From NCBI RefSeq assembly GCF_902497775.2, contig NZ_OZ024668.1, positions 5,902,769 to 5,966,768 on the forward strand: a stretch of 64,000 bases of DNA. Direction: 5' to 3'. Source of the stretch: Pseudomonas fluorescens. GTDB taxonomy: Bacteria > Pseudomonadota > Gammaproteobacteria > Pseudomonadales > Pseudomonadaceae. Below are positions 1 through 6,315 of the stretch, piece by piece. The notes below the pieces were generated by a model that saw only the letters and a list, made by a program, of their open reading frames with translations, was not told the DNA's origin and did not search any database. Positions within the stretch are counted from its first letter, which is position 1; each line of letters starts with the position of its first letter. The position numbers and the translations under genes are program-made.

Positions 1-313
1 ACGTCAAAGCGGCCAGGTGTTCGACCGTCTCAGGGAATTTTTCTACCAGGCGGATCAGCGTCATTGCCTGGGCATTGGGGCGGGCCCTGCCTTGTTCCCA
101 GTTTTCCAGGGTGCGGGCATTGGTGCGCAGATACATGGCGAACACCGCGCGCGACATGTTCAGGCGTTCGCGAATAGCCACCAGCTCTTCGGCCGACACC
201 TCCATCAGCTCGGCGAGTTGTACTTTGTGCGAGCGCAGGGTCAGCTTGCTTTGACGCTCCTGGGCAAGGGCATCGAAGCCTTCGTTCAGTTCGGAAAAAA
301 TATCGCGTTTCAT
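1..313 (-). CDS. XRE-family antitoxin (NadS/HigA-like), 3' end outside window
   Basis: The reading frame is open from an ATG at 313 to the left edge of the window, so the C-terminus is missing. The visible 104 residues have a short N-terminal arm and then a helix-turn-helix of the XRE type. The recognition region reads SRAVFAMYLRTNARTLENWE, followed by the RARPNAQAM loop typical of antitoxins that act as repressors of their own operon. It starts one base after the stop of the toxin gene, so the two genes form a toxin-first operon of the RelE/HigB plus NadS/HigA kind. The antitoxin probably binds the toxin and the operon promoter. It looks intact as far as it can be seen, although its toxin partner is interrupted. 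The family call is sound; the exact subgroup is inferred. Confidence 0.8.
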   Translation of the reverse strand, partial: MKRDIFSELNEGFDALAQERQSKLTLRSHKVQLAELMEVSAEELVAIRERLNMSRAVFAMYLRTNARTLENWEQGRARPNAQAMTLIRLVEKFPETVEHLAALT

Positions 314-314
314 T

Positions 315-653
315 TTATGTCCTCGCTTCGATTTCCAGATCGAGCATCTGTTTGAGCGACTGGCGTTGCACAGGGCTCAGATCGTCCTGCTGATCCTTGC
401 CATACAAGGTGAGCAGCCAGAACTGCTGGCCATTGTTCCACCAGTAGTAGATGACTCGAATACCGCCACGTTTGCCCTTGTGCCGCAGACCATCGGCGAA
501 GCGGATCTTGCGCAGGCCACCGGTCCCCTGGATGACTGAGCCAGCCTGGGGGTTGAGCAGCAATATCAACTGCAAACTCCTTAGTGCCTCGTCATCCAGT
601 TATTCACGGCGATAGCGCGCAAAGGCCGGCAGTTCGACGAAAAGTGCTTCCAT
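315..653 (-). pseudogene. RelE/HigB-type toxin gene interrupted by an in-frame TAA
   Basis: Read from the ATG at 653, this frame gives MEALFVELPAFARYRRE, then a TAA at 602-600 (codon 18). It continues without further stops as LDDEALRSLQLILLLNPQAG and on to GGLRK, KGKRGGIRVIYYWW and FWLLTLYGKD. Both halves match one continuous toxin of the RelE/HigB family, whose usual length is about 110 residues. Here the full frame would be 112. Many relatives have an aromatic residue where the stop lies, so one base change from a Tyr codon would explain it. The downstream part could start only at a TTG near 575, which would give an 86-residue product lacking the first helix. The toxin is therefore probably inactive, unless there is stop readthrough or a sequencing error. 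Confidence 0.8.
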
Positions 654-771
654 GCTCTGTACGTTATCTGCGTATAGTTTGTGGTCATCAGGCTTTGCCG
701 TCAAGCGACGGGCCTGTAACCAGCCTATACGTGCAGCCGTGAGGCCGCCGGGGGGATGATTGCCTGGCGTG

Positions 772-1233
772 TCAAACCGGCTGCCCGCGATCCACCTTGC
801 TGCTGAGAATGATCGAGGTGGTGGTTTTCTCCACGCCTTCAACGCTGCCGATCTGATCGAGCAACTGGTCCAGTTGCTCGGGCGAATCACTGCGCAGCCA
901 AGCGACGTAATCGAATTCGCCGCTGACCGCGCACAATTGCTGGACCTGGCCCATGGCGCTCAGGCGCCGTACCACGTCCTTGCCCGAACGCGGCTGCACC
1001 TTGATGCCGACATAAGCCTGCAGGCCGCCATCGATCAAGCGCTGGCCCAGGCGCACGCCATAGCCGCTGATGACCTTGGTCTTCTCCAGGCGGGCCAGGC
1101 GCGAGGTTACCGTGGTGCGCGCGATACCCAGTTGCCGGGCAAGCGTGGCGACGCTTTCACGGGCGTTGATCTGCAGCAGCGAGATCAACTGGCGATCGAT
1201 TTCGTCGAGGGCAACGGGGCGGCTGTCGGACAT
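772..1233 (-). CDS. Lrp/AsnC family transcriptional regulator
   Basis: This 153-residue protein has the standard Lrp layout. An N-terminal helix-turn-helix (about residues 5-60, with LDEIDRQLISLLQINAR and then LARQLGIARTTVTSRLARL) is joined to a C-terminal ligand-binding RAM/AsnC domain (about 70-145). Such proteins bind amino acids or related effectors and form dimers to octamers on DNA. The start at 1233 was chosen because the family begins just before the LDEIDRQL helix and a GAGAG motif lies upstream. An ATG ten codons earlier is in frame but less likely. It is followed on the same strand by the toxin-antitoxin genes and preceded by panB, 92 bases away, with no sign of a shared operon. 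The target genes are not known. Confidence 0.9.
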   Translation of the reverse strand: MSDSRPVALDEIDRQLISLLQINARESVATLARQLGIARTTVTSRLARLEKTKVISGYGVRLGQRLIDGGLQAYVGIKVQPRSGKDVVRRLSAMGQVQQLCAVSGEFDYVAWLRSDSPEQLDQLLDQIGSVEGVEKTTTSIILSSKVDRGQPV

Positions 1234-1325
1234 GGGCACTCTCTGGCAAGAGCCGCATTTCACGGCTCATGGAATAAGCGCGATAGCCTATCCATTGCCC
1301 TGACCCTTGGGCAAGACGTCTGTGC

Positions 1326-2144
1326 TCAGCGCGGCTTGAAGCAGTGCTCGGCTTGGGGGAAGCTGCCGTCACGCACCTCTCGAGCATAGGCGGCCAGGGC
1401 GTGGGCGATCTGCGGCTGAAGGTCGGCAAAGCGTTTGACGAAGCGCGGCTGATATTCGCCGAACAAACCAAGCAGGTCCTCGGTGACCAGTACCTGACCA
1501 TCACAGGCTGGCGAAGCACCGATACCGATGGTGGGGATTGCCAACTCTTCGCTCAAGCGCCGCGCCAGGGGTTCGGCGATGCCTTCGAGCACGACCGAAA
1601 AGGCGCCGGCGGCCTGCATGGCCAGGGCATCCCGGCGCACTTTGGCGGCACTTTGATCGTCGCGGCCCTGGGCTTTGAAACCGCCCAGGCAATTGACCTG
1701 CTGCGGCATCAGCCCGACATGGGCCATGACCGGAATCCCACGGCGAGTGAGGAATTCCACGGTCTCGGCCATCTCTTCACCGCCTTCAAGCTTGACGCCT
1801 TGGGCAGCGGTTTCGCGCAGCAGTCGGGCGGCACTGAGGAATGCCTGTTCAGGTGAAGCTTGATAACTGCCAAATGGCAGGTCGATGACCACGCAGGCGC
1901 GTTCGGACCCACGCATTACCGCCTGGCCGTGGGCAATCATCATCTCCAGGGTAACGCCGAGGGTGCTGGGCATACCGTAGAGGACCATGCCCAGCGAGTC
2001 GCCGACGATGATCACATCGGCCTCGGCATCGACCCAGCGCGCCATTGGCATGCTGTAGGCGGTCAGCACGACCAGGTTGCCAGCGCCTTTGCGCTGCTGG
2101 ATGGCGGGCACGCTCAAGCGGTTTACACGTACATGGCTGCTCAT
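1326..2144 (-). CDS. panB: 3-methyl-2-oxobutanoate hydroxymethyltransferase
   Basis: The enzyme transfers a hydroxymethyl group from methylene-tetrahydrofolate to 2-oxoisovalerate to give ketopantoate, the first committed step of pantothenate and coenzyme A synthesis. The 272-residue length is normal for the family. The early [15 protein letters not shown] segment, the metal- and substrate-binding [12 protein letters not shown] motif (about residues 40-51), the GGEE segment and the [18 protein letters not shown] motif are all visible. A good AAGGAG ribosome binding site precedes the ATG. Pseudomonas usually also has a panB next to panC; panC is not here, so this may be a second copy. An AraC regulator is transcribed divergently 84 bases away and may control it. 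Confidence 0.93.
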   Translation of the reverse strand: MSSHVRVNRLSVPAIQQRKGAGNLVVLTAYSMPMARWVDAEADVIIVGDSLGMVLYGMPSTLGVTLEMMIAHGQAVMRGSERACVVIDLPFGSYQASPEQAFLSAARLLRETAAQGVKLEGGEEMAETVEFLTRRGIPVMAHVGLMPQQVNCLGGFKAQGRDDQSAAKVRRDALAMQAAGAFSVVLEGIAEPLARRLSEELAIPTIGIGASPACDGQVLVTEDLLGLFGEYQPRFVKRFADLQPQIAHALAAYAREVRDGSFPQAEHCFKPR

Positions 2145-2228
2145 CGGTGTCTCCTTGGGTTGTTCAACGAAGCCGGGCGCAGGCTACCATCGGCCTTTGT
2201 CGGCTCACTTGAGCAAAGGAGACAGGTA

Positions 2229-3089
2229 ATGCCGCCAACGAGACAAACCAGTGAAGTGCCGCCGCTGCCGGACTTTCAGCAACTGCCAGACCCTGTCTAT
2301 CGGCGCATGTTTGCCATTCCGGCGGGCCATCGGGTGCAGATGCACAGCCATCCCTGGGTGCAGTTCACCTATGCCAGTGCCGGGATCATGCAGGTGCTGA
2401 CCGAACAACACAGCTACCTGTTGCCGCCGCAATGTGCGTTATGGATACCGGCAGGCATCGAGCACACCGCCTATAGCGACCAGGCCATCGAGTTTCGCGG
2501 GCTGTACCTGGACGACTCGCTGCTCAATGGTTATCAGCGTCCTTGTGGTGTGCTGCAAGTCACGCCGTTGGTACGCGAACTGATCGACAAGGCCAGTCGT
2601 TTTGCCCCGGAGTATCCTGCACAAGGGGCACAGGCGCGGCTCTTACAAGTGTTGGTCGATGAGTTGCGCGAGCTGCCCGAAGCGCCATTCGGCCTGCCGC
2701 TGCCCAGCGACCCGCGCTTGCGGCGAATCACTGAAGCCTTGCAAGCCAATCCTGCGGACAACCGCAGTGTTGAAGATTGGGCTCGGCTTGTAGGGGCTTC
2801 ACGGCGCACCTTGGTGCGGCTGTTTCAGGCACAGACGCAGCTATCGTTCCGCGAATGGCGTCAGCGCCTGCGCTTGCTCGCGGCATTACCGATGTTGGCC
2901 CAGGGTATGAGCGTGACGACCCTCTCCAATGAGTTGGGCTATGACTCGGTGTCGGCGTTCATTGCACTGTTTCAACGCCATTACGGGGTAACACCCGGTA
3001 TATACGGTGCGCGGCTTTGCGCACCGAATCAGCTGCCTTGGGATAATCAGCCGCGAACCATGGCAGTTACTTCCTCCAGCGACTTGTAG
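2229..3089 (+). CDS. AraC family transcriptional regulator with cupin sensor domain
   Basis: The protein has 286 residues. Its N-terminal half looks like an AraC-type cupin (about residues 20-120, with HSHPWVQFTYAS and WIPAGIEH). The C-terminal half carries the two AraC helix-turn-helix motifs (about 165-265, with SVEDWARLVGASRRTLVRLF and YDSVSAFIALFQRHYGVTPG). The ATG at 2229 has an AAAGGAG ribosome binding site; the frame is open further upstream, but that part runs antisense to panB. The gene is divergent from panB, so control of panB is a reasonable guess. Its last 43 bases overlap, tail to tail, the end of the opposite-strand gene at 3047. The effector is unknown. Confidence 0.9.
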   Translation: MPPTRQTSEVPPLPDFQQLPDPVYRRMFAIPAGHRVQMHSHPWVQFTYASAGIMQVLTEQHSYLLPPQCALWIPAGIEHTAYSDQAIEFRGLYLDDSLLNGYQRPCGVLQVTPLVRELIDKASRFAPEYPAQGAQARLLQVLVDELRELPEAPFGLPLPSDPRLRRITEALQANPADNRSVEDWARLVGASRRTLVRLFQAQTQLSFREWRQRLRLLAALPMLAQGMSVTTLSNELGYDSVSAFIALFQRHYGVTPGIYGARLCAPNQLPWDNQPRTMAVTSSSDL

Positions 3090-3841
3090 GCGATGAGGTT
3101 GCGCGGAATGCGCGACGTGGCAGAGAGGTTATAGACAGCAAAGTCCTTGCTTATCACCGAGTCGGCGACCAGTTGGAAAGACGGCAGGATACGTGATTCA
3201 AAATGCTGATCCAGGCCACAAGGGGAAGCTGTCGTGCCGGGGCTTTCGTAGAATCGGCCTAGGTTCTGGTCGAGATCGACGCCGACCAGGAACACCCTGT
3301 TGAAACCAGCATGATAGGCAATCTGCAAGGCCAGGTACGCCACCGTGCGGGCATCAAAAAAACCATGCTGCAGATTCTTGCTGAACCCCAGGGATTTCCT
3401 GCGACAGCCGAGAAAGGAGCGATTGCGCACCAGGTCCTGGTTATTGCGCGAAAGAAAATCGGTCAACTTTGGCTTGGGAGCTTTCTTTAGAAAGTACAGC
3501 TCGGCTTCGGTGGCAACGTGCGCTCCGGCAAAGTGATCTTGCCAGAGTGCGACCCGCTCGCTGCGCAGCATTGCCTGGGCAAATAGCTCGGGTTGCTGAA
3601 CCGAGAAGTCGCGGTCGGTACAGGCATAGAAAAACGGTTTGATGGGCGTATCGAGAAACATCGAAATCGCGCCGTTCATAGTGATCATCGGAACGTCACT
3701 GAAAGCCTCCAGCGGGAACCCCGCTGCTGATCTGCCAGAGGCGACAATAAATACCGGACCTGAGCGGATGTTCCGGCATTTCTCGAAATTGCTGACGCTC
3801 AAGGGGTGTTCATGGGGACGTGTTACTGCAGTGGCGCCCAT
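3047..3841 (-). CDS. Putative surface-glycan (LPS-associated) protein of unknown function
   Basis: This 264-residue soluble protein starts near residue 28 with GPVFIVASGRSAAGFPLEAF and continues to VPMITMNGAI. This is a glycine-rich nucleotide-binding-like opening that recalls DUF115/MptE-like proteins and some LPS-locus proteins. A later segment, AGFNRVFLVGVDLDQN, also fits a Rossmann-like fold. No signal peptide or membrane helix is visible. An AAGGA sequence eight bases before the ATG supports the start. It is divergent from the glycosyltransferase at 4073, which strengthens a role in cell-surface glycan synthesis, but the reaction cannot be named. Identification as a real gene is fairly secure; the function is not. 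Confidence 0.6.
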   Translation of the reverse strand: MGATAVTRPHEHPLSVSNFEKCRNIRSGPVFIVASGRSAAGFPLEAFSDVPMITMNGAISMFLDTPIKPFFYACTDRDFSVQQPELFAQAMLRSERVALWQDHFAGAHVATEAELYFLKKAPKPKLTDFLSRNNQDLVRNRSFLGCRRKSLGFSKNLQHGFFDARTVAYLALQIAYHAGFNRVFLVGVDLDQNLGRFYESPGTTASPCGLDQHFESRILPSFQLVADSVISKDFAVYNLSATSRIPRNLIAYKSLEEVTAMVRG

Positions 3842-4072
3842 AGGTCAGGTCCTTACACATCTGGCATCAACGAAAGCCGCATGCTGTCGACTTGTAAATT
3901 ATTGTTAAAAAGTTGACCTGCCAGGCCGGGCCAAGGTTCCTGCGAATGTGCAAGAAGAGGCTTAATCTCGCCGTCAGATAGTGGCTTTGTGCTCATGCTT
4001 TGAAGTCAGTAAACTCCCCAGCTTTTCAGGCGCGGCCAGACGTGAGTGGGTTGCCCGTTCAAGGGAACCGTT

Positions 4073-4726
4073 TTGAGCAAGATCAAGTTCGACGTAGATG
4101 CCGTTTATTGCATTTCCATCAAAGAGCGAAACGACCGGCGCGAGTTGTTCCGGCAGACCGTTGGCAGCCTGATCCAGAATCAGGTGATCTTTCACGTTGT
4201 CGAGCGTAGTGATGATCCGGTCCGGGGCTGTTATGAGTCCCACCAGGCCTTGGCACGCCAGGCATTGGCAGAAGGCTTGCAGCGCGTGCTGATCTTCGAG
4301 GATGACGTACAGGCCTATGCACTGAAGGCGGCGCCTATCCGTTGGGTCAACCGCTTCATCCGCACGCGTAATTTCCAAGCGCTGCACCTGGGGTACAGCA
4401 TGGGCAGAACCTGGCTGACCTGGTTCCCCTACATTGCCCGTGGCCGGGTGGTGGCGCTGCATGCTTACATTTTGTCGCCTGCAGGCTGCCGGATCCTGGC
4501 GGAAACGCCGTACGACGGCACGCCGGTGGATGTGCTGTTCAAGCAGCGGATCAAACAGCACTGCGTGTTCCCCATGCTATTCCGCCAGCATGCGGCGTCA
4601 GCGACGGGCAGCGATATCGAAACGCTGGTCAGGAATGAAGACGAGTTCTGGCAACGCAACTGGGACAAGCATCGCATTTCGCCGCTGAAGAACTTCTGGC
4701 GTACGCTGTTTCGAGTGCGTTTCTGA
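4073..4726 (+). CDS. Glycosyltransferase family 25 (LPS type)
   Basis: The product is about 217 residues. Near its N-terminus, DAVYCISIKERNDRR matches the opening of family 25 glycosyltransferases, which move sugars onto lipooligosaccharide. RVLIFEDDVQAY, at about residue 80, carries the acidic motif that binds the sugar nucleotide and metal. A TTG at 4073 was chosen as the start because AAGGGA lies seven bases upstream and the protein then begins directly before the conserved strand. A GTG at 4046 would add nine residues but has no clear ribosome binding site. The donor and acceptor sugars cannot be told. Together with the divergent gene at 3841 it forms a small orphan surface-sugar module, away from any large LPS cluster. 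Confidence 0.8.
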   Translation: MSKIKFDVDAVYCISIKERNDRRELFRQTVGSLIQNQVIFHVVERSDDPVRGCYESHQALARQALAEGLQRVLIFEDDVQAYALKAAPIRWVNRFIRTRNFQALHLGYSMGRTWLTWFPYIARGRVVALHAYILSPAGCRILAETPYDGTPVDVLFKQRIKQHCVFPMLFRQHAASATGSDIETLVRNEDEFWQRNWDKHRISPLKNFWRTLFRVRF

Positions 4727-4797
4727 GGTAACGGGCTAGAGTGGTGAAGGTACCGGCGGCAAGGATGTCGCTGCGCTTTTAATACTCAGGGTTCGAG

Positions 4798-4950
4798 ATG
4801 AATGACCATAAGACCTTTCGCACGCTTCAGTCATTGAAGCGCGCATTGCTGGGCGCTTTGGCAGCGCTCAGCTTCGTTTTGATACCGCTTGTGTGGGTGC
4901 CGCTGATTGTCGGTGACTGGTTGCTGGACAAGCTCAGGCGTCGCAGATGA
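4798..4950 (+). CDS. Small single-pass membrane protein (50 aa)
   Basis: An ATG at 4798 opens a 50-codon frame ending in TGA at 4948-4950. The product has a charged N-terminus (MNDHKTFR), a hydrophobic span from about residue 17 to 43 (ALLGALAALSFVLIPLVWVP), and a basic tail ending in four arginines. This is the pattern of a small inner-membrane protein with the tail on the cytoplasmic side. A strong hairpin terminator follows 24 bases after the stop, which suggests a real transcription unit. No family was recognised, and the ribosome binding site is weak, so the call rests on composition and position. Confidence 0.5.
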   Translation: MNDHKTFRTLQSLKRALLGALAALSFVLIPLVWVPLIVGDWLLDKLRRRR

Positions 4951-4973
4951 AACCTGCCTTTGTTCCCAGACAT

Positions 4974-5000
4974 AAAAAACCGCGCACTGCGCGGTTTTTT
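4974..5000. terminator. Rho-independent terminator hairpin
   Basis: A 12-base perfect stem (AAAAAACCGCGC with GCGCGGTTTTTT) and a 3-base loop follow the small membrane protein gene. The A and T runs make it usable in both directions. It closely resembles the hairpin at 6198-6220 behind the tRNA gene. Confidence 0.8.
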
Positions 5001-5274
5001 GTTTGGTGGGCCCCAGAGTGCAATGCCCCTCGGCCCCACAGGGCCCACAGCAGGCCTGGGCGCGGCCCCGATTGCATCGCCCCGGAGCTTTGCACTTTTT
5101 CGCGACGCAAAGCGCGTCGGCGGGAGGGGGATCTTCTTCGTAGTTGAGGCCGTGTTTCCCGATGACTAGCGCACCCTGGATAGTGTGTACCTGGTGGTGC
5201 CTGATCAACGGATCGAAGGGAAGGGGACCTATGTCGGTCAGGGGCGGTTCGTCTGTACCAGGATGAATTAATTA

Positions 5275-5334
5275 GTGTGTATCGTGTGTATATATTTGTT
5301 GCCCGGACCTGTAGTCGTGTGTAATGTACACACG
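5275..5334. promoter_or_regulatory. Candidate hicAB operator/promoter with GTGTGTA repeats
   Basis: GTGTGTA occurs at 5275-5281, 5284-5290 and 5317-5323. The last copy is half of an inverted repeat, CGTGTGT, 5-base spacer, ACACACG (5316-5334). The site ends about 20 bases before the hicA start. HicB has a ribbon-helix-helix-like domain and such antitoxins usually repress their own promoter, so this is a likely binding site. That is inferred from position and symmetry only. Confidence 0.5.
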
Positions 5335-5354
5335 AAATGGCGCGAAGCGGCAGC

Positions 5355-5537
5355 ATGCGAAGTAGAGAAATAATCGCGCTACTTGAGGAGGATGGATGGC
5401 AAGAGGTAGGTGTGAGAGGTAGTCACCACCACTTCAAGCATCCAACCAAACCCGGCAGGGTGACGGTCCCACATCCCAAGAGCGATATACCAAAAGGGAC
5501 GTTGAACAACATACTGAAAACCGCTGGCCTCAAGTGA
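5355..5537 (+). CDS. hicA: HicA-type toxin (mRNA interferase)
   Basis: The 60-residue product, MRSREIIALLEEDGW onwards, is a typical HicA. It has a double-stranded RNA-binding-like fold with the catalytic histidine in GSHHHF (about residues 22-27), then HPTKPGRVTVPHP and the ending GTLNNILKTAGLK. HicA cleaves mRNA and tmRNA when free. An ATG at 5337, six codons upstream, is also in frame, but family members begin at MRSRE or MKSRE. The hicB gene follows after 54 bases. The GC content is lower than in the flanking core genes, which fits acquisition by transfer. All key residues seem present, so it should be active. Confidence 0.9.
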   Translation: MRSREIIALLEEDGWQEVGVRGSHHHFKHPTKPGRVTVPHPKSDIPKGTLNNILKTAGLK

Positions 5538-5591
5538 GGCCTGCAAGTTTGCACGCCCCTCCTTGAGGAAGGGTTGAGAACAGGAGCGCTC

Positions 5592-6014
5592 ATGAAATTT
5601 CCAGTCGTCATTCATAAAGACCCAGATTCAGACTACGGCGTGACGGTGCCGGATGTCGCGGGCTGCTTTTCTTCAGGTGCAACCGTTGACGAAGCGCTGG
5701 ACAACGTCCAGGAGGCTTTGGCCCTGCACTTCGAATCACTAGTTGCCGATGAAGAGCCATTGCCTCAAAGCCAAGCTATCGATGCTCATTTGAGCAATCC
5801 CGATTATGCGGGTGGCGTGTGGGCCGTCGTTGATTTCGATGTGACCCCATACCTGGGCAAGTCGGTACGGTTCAATGCGTCTCTGCCGGAGTTTCTGCTG
5901 CAGCGCATCGACAACTATGTGAAGAATCATCCAGAACAGAAAAGCCGTTCGGGCTTCTTGGCGTCTGCAGCGCTGCGCGTGCTGCAAGAAGCATCCCCCG
6001 ACATCAGAGCGTGA
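5592..6014 (+). CDS. hicB: HicB-type antitoxin
   Basis: The 140-residue protein has the HicB N-terminal partial RNase H-like fold (about residues 1-60, with HKDPDSDYGVTVPDVAGCF and ATVDEALDNVQEAL). A C-terminal ribbon-helix-helix-type segment follows (about 95-135, with VRFNASLPEFLLQRID and SRSGFLASAALRVL). It should neutralise HicA and repress the operon. The start at 5592 is supported by GGAG shortly upstream and by the family's MKFPVVI opening. Its stop codon lies in the first bases of the terminator hairpin. The gene pair seems complete. Confidence 0.9.
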   Translation: MKFPVVIHKDPDSDYGVTVPDVAGCFSSGATVDEALDNVQEALALHFESLVADEEPLPQSQAIDAHLSNPDYAGGVWAVVDFDVTPYLGKSVRFNASLPEFLLQRIDNYVKNHPEQKSRSGFLASAALRVLQEASPDIRA

Positions 6015-6048
6015 ACAACAAACCCGCCGGACTGGCGGGTTTGTTGTT
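6014..6048 (+). terminator. hicAB terminator
   Basis: A 15-base stem (AACAACAAACCCGCC with its complement) and a 5-base loop begin at the last base of the hicB stop codon. The right arm contains TTTGTTGTT, giving a U-rich end in the hicAB transcript. Confidence 0.75.
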
Positions 6049-6197
6049 GCTGGACTAAAGCGTTATCGGTTTGAGCTGTCCCTCCAGTGTACCGGCCTTT
6101 GCCCCCGCACTGGCAATGGCACCTGTGGACGCTTTGTGGGCACATGAAGCCGAGAGATGACCTAACTGAAGTGAAAACAGCAGTGTCAGAAACGACA

Positions 6198-6220
6198 AAA
6201 GCCGCGCAGTGCGCGGCTTT
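6198..6220 (-). terminator. tRNA-Ile2 terminator
   Basis: AAAGCCGCGC and GCGCGGCTTT pair around a 3-base loop. Read on the minus strand, the hairpin starts five bases after the tRNA CCA end and is followed by TTGTCGTTT. It is almost the same as the hairpin at 4974-5000. Confidence 0.75.
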
Positions 6221-6225
6221 GAAGA

Positions 6226-6302
<77 letters not shown>

Positions 6303-6315
6303 CAGTGGACGCGGA

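Larger units (their letters stand above)
4951..5354. other. Stretch without a recognised intact gene, upstream of hicA
   Basis: After the terminator at 4974-5000 this stretch holds a 10-base match to the tRNA-Ile2 3' end (5004-5013), a GC-rich segment rich in GGCCC, and a possible gene remnant. In the frame ending at 5269-5271, a TAG at 5167 is followed by an open run coding LDSVYLVVPDQRIEGKGTY and ending in VCTRMN and TAA. It reads like the C-terminus of a decayed protein gene but matches nothing recognised. From 5275 the sequence becomes AT-richer and carries the candidate hicAB operator. Confidence 0.4.

Noticed and set aside
1860..2228. N-terminal extension of the AraC gene by 123 codons
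   Set aside because: This part is antisense to panB, and the ATG at 2229 has a good ribosome binding site and begins a normal-length AraC protein.
6060..6190. Segment between the hicAB terminator and tRNA terminator as an IS remnant
   Set aside because: Short frames here resemble nothing recognisable, and no inverted terminal repeats or target duplications were seen.
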